Positions 11,178 through 20,160 of a stretch of DNA of 20,887 nucleotides are shown piece by piece. The stretch spans positions 207,119,926-207,140,812 of the forward strand of contig JBOZIK010000001.1 of the NCBI GenBank assembly GCA_051453625.1. The letters run 5' to 3'. The stretch comes from Welwitschia mirabilis (lineage: Eukaryota; Gnetophyta; Gnetopsida; Welwitschiales). Positions within the stretch are counted from its first letter, which is position 1, and each line of letters starts with the position of its first letter. Under the pieces are notes generated by a model. It saw nothing but the letters and a program-made list of their open reading frames with translations. It was not told where the DNA came from and ran no database searches. Made by a program: the position numbers and the translations under genes.

Positions 11178-11465
11178 TCAGAAAAAGAGAGCAGCAACAG
11201 ATGCAAAAGCAATGCCAAAGAAAATGTTCACAACTCCTGCGATGGATGCTACCGCGCCAGATTCAGCTGAGGGAGAGGGAGATGGAGAGCGCGCAGTTGT
11301 TGCTGATGATTTTGGAAGGTCTAAGCCTGCGGCGTCAGAAGCAGACGGTGCAGGTGCTGGCGATGCCGGCGCAACTGTTTCCTTTCCTTTTGCTGCAAAT
11401 GCAACTGCAAATGCCATTGCCACCATCATTGTGATGCACAGGGATTTCATTGCAGTGCTCGCCAT
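11178..11465 (-). CDS. Short classical arabinogalactan protein, GPI-anchored
   Basis: The 95-aa product is an arabinogalactan protein precursor: a secreted wall/plasma-membrane proteoglycan whose Pro residues are hydroxylated and O-glycosylated in the Golgi. Residues 1 to about 24 form a signal peptide (MASTAMKSLC then a hydrophobic AFAVAFA). The short mature core is rich in Pro, Ala, Ser and Thr, with AP and SP pairs in VAPASPAPAPSAS and SPSPSPSAESG. A GPI-attachment signal follows: small residues near ESGAVAS, then a hydrophobic C-terminus ending AALFF. I chose the ATG at 11465 because the signal peptide starts there and the context GAAGATGGCG is strong for plants. The frame stays open upstream to 11615, but those 50 residues are basic, unlike a signal peptide, and are probably 5' UTR. 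There are no introns. The surrounding 500 bases are clearly more GC-rich than the flanks. The exact AGP subclass cannot be assigned. Confidence 0.88.
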   Translation of the reverse strand: MASTAMKSLCITMMVAMAFAVAFAAKGKETVAPASPAPAPSASDAAGLDLPKSSATTARSPSPSPSAESGAVASIAGVVNIFFGIAFASVAALFF

Positions 11466-11600
11466 CTTCTCTTGTGGGTTTTTAAGGGGGTTTTCTGCAA
11501 CTCGACTCTGCAACAAAACCCACAAGCGGATTCTCAGAGAATGTGGTGAGTGCTGTTTCTTCTCGGATTCTGGGTGATGGGCTGATGCTTCTCCTCTGTT

Positions 11601-11612
11601 CTTTTTTAAAGG
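11601..11612 (-). promoter_or_regulatory. TATA-like element of the AGP gene
   Basis: On the - strand CCTTTAAAAAAG lies about 140 bases before the chosen AGP start. A TATA-like box here would place the transcription start near 11575 and give a leader of about 110 bases. It is a weak match. Confidence 0.3.
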
Positions 11613-11619
11613 CATGGAG

Positions 11620-12480
11620 GGGCTGCAGTGGTGATGATTGCTGTTGAGAATTCTGCGGAGATTTTCGCTAAAATGGGAATGGAAAGCATCAGGCTTCGCT
11701 TATCTGCAGGGATACTCATCTCCCTCAAAACAGGAAACGTGTTCCTTGTTTTTCTAACAGCTTTCTGGACACCTCAAGTTTGAATCTAAATGTTTTTTTT
11801 AAATATTTTGTAAATTAAGTTTTTTAATAACCATAAGTCCTTTAGTGTTATTTTCCTTAAGATTGAACTTTTTGGAAACTATGTTTGGAATGAGCTTATC
11901 TTTAAGAATCTTTGATATCCATGATCATGAATAAATTGCAGAGGTTATTAGAGCATACTTTTATATTTAGTATGAAAGCATGTGAAAAATGATATTCTTA
12001 AAGGTTTTGTATCTTATTTTTAATAATTATGTAAATATTTGTCTTTGCTGCTTCTTGTCTACTTACTCTCTGAAACAACCCTTTGTAACATGCTGAAGAA
12101 AGAGGCCTTTCTTAGAAAACACTGGTTAAAAGTGATGATATGTAGATGGTATTAAAGAAATAAAGGAATAGATATATCTTTAACAAAGAACACATCGACC
12201 CCTTTTGGGATACTTTGTTACATTCCACAAATATTAGGAACATAAGACTTCTCCTTAATACACAAAAGAAACTAAGAGGAGATGATTCTTTTGCTAGATT
12301 GAATCTGGACATTGTGGAAGACATGCTAGGTATTGAGTGCATCCACACTAAGGAAACATTAAATTATTAAGGCTTAAGGGCATGTAATGGCTAGTAATGT
12401 TATTAACCCACAATACCATAAAGGCTAAATTTATTGGTATTGAATAAATGAATGAAGAAAATGATAAAGAAGGCATTGAG
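11620..12480. other. Upstream of AGP; no intact gene
   Basis: The first 100 bases keep the higher GC of the AGP gene and may hold promoter sequence. Beyond about 11760 the DNA is AT-rich. On the + strand 12164-12370 stays open for 68 codons without an ATG at its start and has ordinary-looking protein composition (for example ARLNLDIVEDMLGIECIH). I do not recognise a family. Confidence 0.4.
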
Positions 12481-12483
12481 GAG

Positions 12484-12559
12484 CAATATATAACATGCTT
12501 ACAGAATGGTGTCAAATGAATCAATATATAACATGCTTACAAAATGGTGTCAAATGAAC
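12484..12559. repeat. 38-bp tandem duplication
   Basis: Two 38-base units (12484-12521 and 12522-12559) begin CAATATATAACATGCTTACA and differ at about two positions. Such high identity in otherwise decayed DNA implies a recent duplication. Confidence 0.9.
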
Positions 12560-12955
12560 CAAGGCCCATTTTGATGCTATAGGTAGAATTTAGTAAAGAG
12601 GTTCAAACAATTAGGGATTGTTGCAGCCCAAGCATGTTTGGGACACAAACTAAGGATATTAGACAATAAAGAAAATTAAAAAACTAGTAAAGATGATAAG
12701 TAATAGTCTAAAACTATTCAATGATACATGTCTTGGAATTTTGTTATGGTTATGTATAGAAAGCATGGGATTGATTTATAGGAAATCAATTGTTCAAGGA
12801 TTCTTATCATCAGTACAAAGGGCTAATGATTTTTTTACTTTTTGGGTCTCCCATGTTTAGCTTATCCTAGTATTAACAGTGATTTAGAGCCATAAACTAA
12901 TGGTGTACAAGCCTAAAGTATAGATGAAAAAAATGTTGGATCACAATATTGAAAC

Positions 12956-13039
12956 GAACTTGTATGAGAAGAAGAAAACGACTATAACACATGCACTGAA
13001 CTTGTATGAGAAGAAGAAAACGACTATAACACCTGCACT
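12956..13039. repeat. 42-bp tandem duplication, in phase with a small ORF
   Basis: Units 12956-12997 and 12998-13039 begin GAACTTGTATGAGAAGAAGA and differ at a single base. The length is a multiple of three and falls inside a 61-codon + strand open frame (12924-13109), giving a 14-residue repeat, NLYEKKKTTIT(H/P)AL. I do not recognise that frame as a gene and do not call it one. Confidence 0.9.
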
Positions 13040-13326
13040 AATAGGGAAGGGTGACAAGTTGGTGCTTTATCATCAACCACTCACTTTGAATGGTCAAGCT
13101 TCTCCTTAAGTTCATTTAACTAGATTTGTGAAACCCATTATTGTTATTTCTCTACTCTTCTAGGAGCTTGACTAATCAGTCCTACAAGTTTCCTATGTGA
13201 CTTGTCCTCTTGGTTTCATAATCTAAGACCTCTTTTTGAGTGTTTTAATGGCCAATATGTTTCGTATATCCATTTAAGGCATTAAAACTAATTCTTCCAT
13301 CTCCTTATAAGGGATCAAATCTTTGA

Positions 13327-13984
13327 TGTTGAAGATTGGAAAGATCATTACTGACCATTAGAAATGAAAGACTACATATATTAAGTAACATAGAATACTT
13401 TAATTCTAACAAATGAAACTTGATGAAGTAGTTAAGCAATACAAAGTACATTTCTACATTATGAATAGACAATAGTTACCATACATAACTTAAGTTTGTG
13501 TAATAAAATGTACCTTGCTTAAATAAATTATAATATAGAAGTAAAGTAAAATGATGATACTTTAAGACACCCAAAATCTTGATATGTAAATCAAGAACTA
13601 ACATGATTAGAAATCATAATGAAGTAAAGATATGCTAGTGAAGTAAAATCCAAGACACTAAGTGCCTTTTATGGTGTAACAACAAAAGTTACATCCATAA
13701 TATGGGTATAACTTGTGTTATTAAGTTGTATATATGTTAAAGCTATTATATTGTTTCTATTACAATATGCTACTTTATTATTATACCAATAGTTGATTTA
13801 ACACTTAATTTTATAACGTTTAGTTATTAATTATCAAGCATTATTTATTTATTCATTTCATATTATGCTTAGCTTATTTGTAATATTTAAGTAACATTTT
13901 CATGTTAAAACATTTTTACTCATAAATTTCTATTGAAGAAAAGTAAATAAATTGATTTCATATAAATCACATTACTTTATGTCA
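13327..13984 (+). repeat. 5' LTR of copia-like element
   Basis: It starts TGTTGAAGATTGG and ends ...TTATGTCA directly before a PBS. It aligns over its length with 15896-16444: shared blocks include a TAACTTAA(G/A)TTTGTGTAA-like block, TATAATATA, TATTAAGTT, AAGTAAATAA and TTGATTTCATA. It is about 110 bases longer than the 3' copy, explained by one block near 13795-13905 absent from the other LTR. Confidence 0.75.
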
Positions 13985-13998
13985 TGCTACTAGAGCCT
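13985..13998 (+). repeat. Primer-binding site, degraded
   Basis: TGCTACTAGAGCCT matches the initiator-tRNA-Met PBS TGGTATCAGAGCCT at 11 of 14 positions and directly follows the 5' LTR. Confidence 0.6.
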
Positions 13999-14640
13999 GA
14001 TCTTGTGAGTTAGTAATAACAAAGAAAGTGACTGTGCTAATTCTTCCATCGTATAACTATAATGATCAATCTATTATATGCTTATGTAATAGTTACAAAA
14101 CAACACACCAAGAACATCACACTTAACCTTATAAACAAAGGAATGCAATTATCATTCAACAAGTAATATGCCTTAAAAATTAAATTTAGACACATTGGGA
14201 TTTAAGGTGGTGTTATAAAAAGAAGGGATTGAGGGTGGGTGCCAGAAAAAGAAAAGCTATGATAGTGAAGAATGAATGTAAAAGGTCACATTTTTGAGTC
14301 ATGCTAGTACTTGAGTTTGCAAAGTGACGCTCACAAGATCCTAACAGAATTCTTCAATTGGTAAAAAAAAGCCAATAATAGAATATGGAAGTTCAAAGAT
14401 GCAAATGCAAATGTTTGTTTGAATGTACTTGTGTAGGTACTAAAGAAGTACCATAAAAGATCACAAATAATAAATTTTGTATGAGACTTAAATGAAATAA
14501 ATTCCTTACTAAAGATATTTCCTAATATCATGTAATGACATTTAATTAAAGAATTATAAAATTGTTCTTGATATTGTTTTTTATTTTCTTATTACTTAAT
14601 AAAATTTGTTATTTTGTTGAAAGTTATGTTTAGAAATAAA

Positions 14641-14836
14641 GTAAGGGGATGTCAAACTCAAAAATTTTAGTGGTTATACCTCCCTCAAGAGTATGGCCAT
14701 CATGATTACCCTAATTAATGAATTAATTATGTCAAGGGCCTCATAGTATGTTAATTAAGAGATCGCAAAATTTGAACCCATAACCTTCTGAATGAAGGAT
14801 GAGTGTCCCATAATAGAACCATCATCCCATTAGCTT
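14641..14836 (-). mobile_element. tRNA-derived SINE, copy 2 (nearly full length)
   Basis: On the - strand it begins AAGCTAATGGGATG (copy 1: AAGCCAATGGGATG), has a degraded box A near 14809-14823 and a clear box B TGGGTTCAAAT near 14770-14780. It ends GAGTTTGACATCCCCTTAC, matching the end of copy 1. It lies inside the copia-like element. AGTAAGG near both ends (14640-14646 and 14840-14846) may be a target duplication. Confidence 0.72.
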
Positions 14837-15370
14837 TAATAGTAAGGTAACATTGTATGATGCTTGTTATACAGGACCTTGTAATGTTTAAGTACCAATT
14901 GGGAAAAAAAAAAGAAAACAAATAAGAAGAAGAAAAATTAAAGGAAAAGGAAGCCAATTAAAACTATTTAAAAAAAACTATAAGGATTAAGTTGTTGAAA
15001 TTCAATAATTTCAAGGATCAAATAAGACAATTTAAAGGTTTGTCTTATATTCCTATTTGAAGAATTAAAGACATTAGAAGAAAATATAGTTTTTTTGATG
15101 AAAAAAAGAATAGTTATTTATAAAAACATAAAAAAAAATTCAAAATAAATAAAAATATAAAATAAGAATTATTAAATAATTTATAAATTGCTATGAGAAG
15201 AATGAAAAGGATAATAAAATTTTGATAAATAGAGTTGTTGAGTTGCTAGAAGTCGCAAGCACTATTTAGAAAACAAAATTAAAGCAAGGGAATGATGAAA
15301 TTGATAAACTATGAAAAATAGAGATTATCTTATGTCTCTCCTTTTTTAAATTAACTTTTTTTTAAAATAT

Positions 15371-15590
15371 AATGTGCCATTTGATAATTTATCCTAATTA
15401 ATTTTTTTTCACCTTATTCTTCTTCTTATTATTTTTTAAGAGGTTATGACCTCAAACTTTTAGATTACTTAATCGGTATACTATGAGATCTTAAGTGTAA
15501 CTAAAATCATTCATTTCGATAATTGTAATGGTTATCCTGCTAAGAAGGATATACAATCATCAAAATTTTAGAGTTTAGCATCCCCTTCCT
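15371..15590 (+). mobile_element. tRNA-derived SINE, copy 4 (diverged)
   Basis: The 3' two thirds (about 15436-15590) align with copy 1: AAGAGGTTATGACCTCAAAC for the box-B region, CATTCATTTCGATAATTG, ATGGTTATCCTGC and the end GAGTTTAGCATCCCCTTCC. The head (15371-15435) is only weakly similar, with T-rich insertions. It also lies inside the copia-like element. Confidence 0.55.
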
Positions 15591-15886
15591 TTTATTTTCA
15601 CTCTTTTCTTAATATCTACCAAATCTAAGACCTAAGAAAACTATTAAATGACTTAAAGAAATTGTAAAGTTGAGTTATGAAAAAAATTCTAAATTAAACT
15701 CATGAAAAATCTTAGATGTTACCTAGACTTAATTTTTCTTAAATTTAAGATGGCTACATGGTTTACAAAAGATTAAACATAAAGAAGTAAAGGAGAAACT
15801 TATAACAATAGAACAAGTTGAATAAAACAAAGGTTAAAATATTTACACTAAGTCATAACACTTAAATATTATTCCAAGTTATGTTT

Positions 15887-15895
15887 AAAGGAGGA
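15887..15895 (+). repeat. Polypurine tract
   Basis: AAAGGAGGA directly precedes TGTTAAGATCGG, the start of the 3' LTR. This is the expected plus-strand primer position of an LTR element and fixes its orientation. Confidence 0.65.
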
Positions 15896-16444
15896 TGTTA
15901 AGATCGGATGATGAAGTTAAATGTAATTATTCAATTCTAATTGAGGGAACAAAAAGAAAGAAACCTTTACAAAGCATTAAAGAAATGATGTTTCTTAGTT
16001 ATCATCTGTAACTTAAATTTGTATAAGAAAATGTGCCTTGATTATATAAACTATAATATAAAATTTAAGTCAAGTTTTAACATATTAAGATACACTAAAT
16101 TTTGGTAGTCAATAAGCAACATGACTCAAAATAATATGAAAAGTGAATGAAACATGTGATAAAAATAAATCTTAAAGATCAAGTGTTTTTAATAAGACGC
16201 AAATCATTTAAATGGTCTTATAATAAAAGCTATGTTTGTAACATGGGTAAAGACAAAAATAATGAGGAAGTAACAAATAACTTGTTCTATTAAGTTATAT
16301 ATTTTAAAAGCTACCATATTATTTTTAATATAATATGCTAGTTGAATATTGCAATCAATAAATTCAAAACACTTTTACTCACAAATTTCACTTGAATCAA
16401 AGTAAATAACTTGATTTCATAATAAATCATATCACTTTCTTTTA
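15896..16444 (+). repeat. 3' LTR of copia-like element
   Basis: It starts TGTTAAGATCGG after the polypurine tract and aligns with 13327-13984 to its end. The end is set at 16444 by alignment of ATCACTTTCTTTTA with ATTACTTTATGTCA; the terminal bases are uncertain by a few positions. Confidence 0.7.
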
Positions 16445-18790
16445 GAAGCTTAAATAAGGTAACTCATAGGAATTTTACCATCGTAATAAGAAGTTTCACC
16501 TAATGCTTCTTAGGCTTGTTAATATTTAATCTAAAATGTTACTTATTAGTAAGTGGTTTTGAACTTACTTATCAAATATTATGTTACTTCTTTTATTTTT
16601 GATTCAATTGTTTCTTTGTCTTTGATAAACATTATTCAACTCTTTGTTTCATATTTTTGTAAATGATATGCATGTATTCTTTCATGTTACTACAACTTCA
16701 CTATCTCCCATTTATTAACCAATATTATTTGTTGTCTGTGAATGACATCCATATGGTACCTAAAAAGGTGCCTTCTTAGTGCTAAAATGCAATAAGGTAT
16801 TGTCAGAACATTTAGCATGTAGTAATCACAGAACTCACTTTTTTAGATGTTCATGTTAAATCATCATAATAACTTGCCCAAAACATGATTAATAACATCC
16901 ATTCATCAATCAATTTAGGGATGGGCAGCGTTGCTAAATTGAAGGTTTGCCTAGAAGGTATTATAGAGTCCTCTAAATATTCTTAGTCAACATTATTATG
17001 CTAATTAAAAAAATTGGCATAAAGCTTGCTATCTTAAGGAAAAATTTTACTATCTTAAACTATTATGAAAGCTAGAGCTGGTCCTTGTTATGCCAATTAA
17101 AAAAAATTCATGCTTATGCTCTTAATAGTTTCTTAGGTACTAGTAATGAATTAAATATCAAATTCTTATCTAATTCCTTTGGTAATCTAACCGACGAAAC
17201 ATCTTTAGATAAAGGGATTAACATGCCTCTTAGCCTTGCTTAATACTATCTCTAAGATAATAACTTAAAAGTTTTGTCAGTCTTTACCAACATGGTTGAA
17301 TAGAATTTCACTATATTTCTCTTACAAGAGTTTCTTCCTAAGAAACCCACAAGAATGAAAAGTTAGTTAACTCTATAGGATAACAAACCAATAACAATTT
17401 AAAAATTGTTATCATGGCCTCCTTCATTTGTTAACTTATCTTACACGTGTTTAAAATGAATGTCCTTCGCATATTATTCATATAGATGCCCAAGCTCTTT
17501 AATTATATATTAAAAACCTAAGATAAAACATATACTCTAGGCAAATACCTTTTTATTAATTGATACTTCTAGTGTTTCAGATTGAAATAGGATACATGTA
17601 GGTCCTTCACTAAATGAATTTAATTCAACTTATTGATTTTTCACTTGGAAGTTAAGCTACTCCAACATGTAATGACTTAGGAGTGAAATAAGCTTAGTTG
17701 AAAGAACATAATACCTCCATGTCCTTAGCACTTAGATTATGACATAACTTTCCTTCTCATATGTGTAATACTTGGATTGCATTTCATTCATCTTTTTACT
17801 CAAGACATCATGGGATTATCTTCTTGATTCAACATTCCACTCACTACCTCTTTAATAGAATCCATTTTCACTATAGATATCTTTTCAAAATTTTACATAG
17901 CTAAGATAGATTACTTTCATAATAATATATTCAAATGATTAAAGATCTATTTGACTTCTTTCATCAACACAAACTTTTTCTATTTATGATAGATGATGTT
18001 CATCATTGTTACAACTATTTCAAATATTTAGATTTATAGAATATTTCTAATTGTTGATGATATTCTAATGGCTTCCATGTTTAAGGGCTCATTTGCAACA
18101 TTTTCTAAAAGATCATAAATTTCATATGCAAATCACCTCCAAGTTCATGATATTTTTTCTTGTTTATATTTGCTAGTAATCTATTTTTTATATATTTGCC
18201 AAAAAATGTTAGGTAATTTAAATGTTTTTCCTTACTTGGTTTATAAACTAATATTTCATTTTAAAAGATAACCACATACTTGCACTTGAACTCTTTGAAC
18301 ACTTTCATCATTAGCTATATAAACATTATTGGAAGCTTATTGTGCTAAAAGAAATTAGTAATCACTTTACAAACCTTTGGTATCTCAAACATTGTTTATT
18401 ATTTATCATCATGTTGATACAGTATTTCAATATTTCATATAGGAAATATATTCATTATAAATTTTATTTTAAAAGATAGCCATATACTTTAACTTAGAAT
18501 CCTTAAAAACCTTTATCATTAAGTCCATAAACATTATTGAAAAGTTGATGAGGCTAAAAGAAATTAATAACCACTTATACAAACCTTTAGTATCTTAAAC
18601 ATTATCTTCTATTCATCATTGTCTTGATATTGTATTTTAATATTTGATATAGAAAAGATTTTCATTATAAATTTGAGGTTCTAAAGAAGAGTGAATTGAA
18701 TATTTCTTACATTAATGACTATTAATGCCACCTTTCATCTCATAGAAGAATGCATGTTTAAATTCATAAAAAACTTCATCTCATTTTTGT
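16445..18790 (-). pseudogene. Ty3/Gypsy retrotransposon pol, heavily decayed
   Basis: Translating the - strand piecewise, with many stops and frameshifts, gives the pol order of a Ty3/Gypsy element. RT: about 18241-18750, with DTKGLYKWLLI (18562-18594) matching the TKEGLYEWLVMPFGL region and KYVVIF*NEILVY (about 18245-18285) matching the Y-x-D-D block, so both catalytic Asp are lost. RT-RNase H linker: about 17885-17985. RNase H: about 17620-17870, with LSKKMNEMQSKYYTYEKE and VLRTWRYYVL; the first Asp and the Glu remain, the TDH Asp is gone. A VADALSRR-like point follows at about 17540. Integrase: zinc finger at about 17180-17270, with RCFVG where RCxxC is expected; core end at 16869-16946, FSNAAHP then MDVINHVLGKLL, matching the TDGQTEVVNRTLG region with Glu replaced by Asp. 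The C-terminal region reaches about 16450. It cannot encode a working protein. No gag or LTR of this element was identified. Family assignment is confident, lineage is not. Confidence 0.85.
18241..18670. repeat. Tandem duplication of about 214 bp within RT
   Basis: Unit 1 (18241-18454) and unit 2 (18455-18670) share CATTTTAAAAGATA-like, TAAACATTATTG, GCTAAAAGAAATTA, CAAACCTTT and TCATTATAAATTT blocks in the same order. Both translate on the - strand to the same RT segment (around the GLY.WLVMPFG and YxDD blocks). I estimate about 75% identity. Unit 2 is continuous with the RT N-terminal region and unit 1 with the downstream linker. Confidence 0.8.
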
Positions 18791-20160
18791 TATTCAAGAA
18801 CTTATTTTATTTAAAAGAAAATATTGTATAAAGAAATGTCTTAATGTTTTTTCCTCGAGTATTATGCACTTATTTTAGATAGCAATTAGTACTATAAAAT
18901 ATCATTAAATATTTATTTAATTAAAGATTCTCTTATTTTAGAAGTAATATCATGCTTGTAAACATTACTTAAACTATTAAATAAAAAGTGAAAAGCACCA
19001 CTAGTGTTACGTTATCATAGTGATTGTGTATTGCATTATATAATTGATAACTACTAGATCTTAAAAATTGAAAAAATAAATTTTGCAATTGATGTATGAT
19101 CTTCATAGCATGGAATATCTTGTCGATATTAAATGAAATTACTTTGAATTTAACAAAATTAAATACAAGAATAAAAAAGAATCTATTTTTTAAAATTTCT
19201 TTGATTAGTTACTTAAAGTTTATTCAAACATTTAGATATTTTCATAGACTTATCTAGCTATTTAGTTTGAAGATTCAAAATTTTCAATATTCTAGAAATA
19301 TTTAAATTTTCTTATGCTTAATGAAAGTATAATGTGATCATTTCTTATATATAGTAAGTAAGTAAGGTTCTTATCTCTATTGTAACTTTCATCCATGCAA
19401 CTCAAATATGCAAGATTTAGATTTTATTTATCTCAACCTTGTAGAGTAAGTTGAATACAATCATAGAATTTGAAACTAGATTTATGGGATTCTAAAATAG
19501 TTTCTTCATTTGATTATTGTTTATGTATGGACTATAATTTTTTTTTTGCTAGGTCTTCTCCAAATTATCAAGTTTACACATTGAAACATAGAAGAGAACA
19601 TTTTGATGAAATAATTTATTTTTAAATTTCTTCAATATATATTTAAAATATTCTTTATTCTCTGTAGCAAAACATACATTCATGTAATACAAAAAATTTC
19701 ACCATGCCCTAGAAAAATTCACAATCATGTATTTATTTTACAAAGAAAGCTATTCCACAAAATAAATGAATTCCAATAAAAACATTTTAAAGAAATATAG
19801 TCTTAATAATATATCAATTAATAAGGAAGCTATTAATATAAAATATCAAGAAAGTTGTTATAAATAAATAAATAACTTTAATTGAAATGTTTCAATGAAA
19901 AATAAAATTTTATTTCTCTTCTAAAAGGAGATAGAAATAATTTTAATTCTTTATTAGATGATGTTTTAAAAAGTTCACTCTTCAAAATATTAAACCAACT
20001 GAAGAGACATATTCATAAGAAAATAATAATAATAAATTATTTATAGGATCGAGGGATGAATACGTTTCTAAAAATATTCAAATAACTTCACAATATTAAC
20101 CTTGCTTGAAATGAAACACTAAAAACTTATGTAATAAAACTGAAACTATTCTAAAAAATG
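18791..20160. other. AT-rich stretch, no gene seen
   Basis: This is where the protease and gag of the - strand Ty3/Gypsy element should lie, but I could not recognise either. The DNA is extremely AT-rich with stops in all frames and a few A or T runs. Confidence 0.4.

Larger units (their letters stand above)
13327..16444 (+). mobile_element. Decayed copia-like LTR retrotransposon without gag-pol
   Basis: Two diverged direct repeats (LTRs of about 658 and 549 bases) enclose about 1.9 kb. The interior opens with a degraded initiator-tRNA-Met PBS (13985-13998) and closes with a polypurine tract (15887-15895), so the element reads on the + strand. I see no gag, protease, integrase, RT or RNase H remnant inside, so it may be a non-autonomous element or an internally deleted one. 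The interior holds two SINE copies. No matching target-site duplication is visible (TTTGA before, GAAGC after). LTR divergence is high by eye, so the insertion is old. Confidence 0.72.

Noticed and set aside
11164-11577. A 137-codon + strand open frame (and a 99-codon one at 11135-11434) antisense to the AGP gene
   Set aside because: It is the complement of the GC-rich, stop-poor AGP coding sequence. It has no signal peptide or domain, while the - strand frame has a complete AGP architecture.
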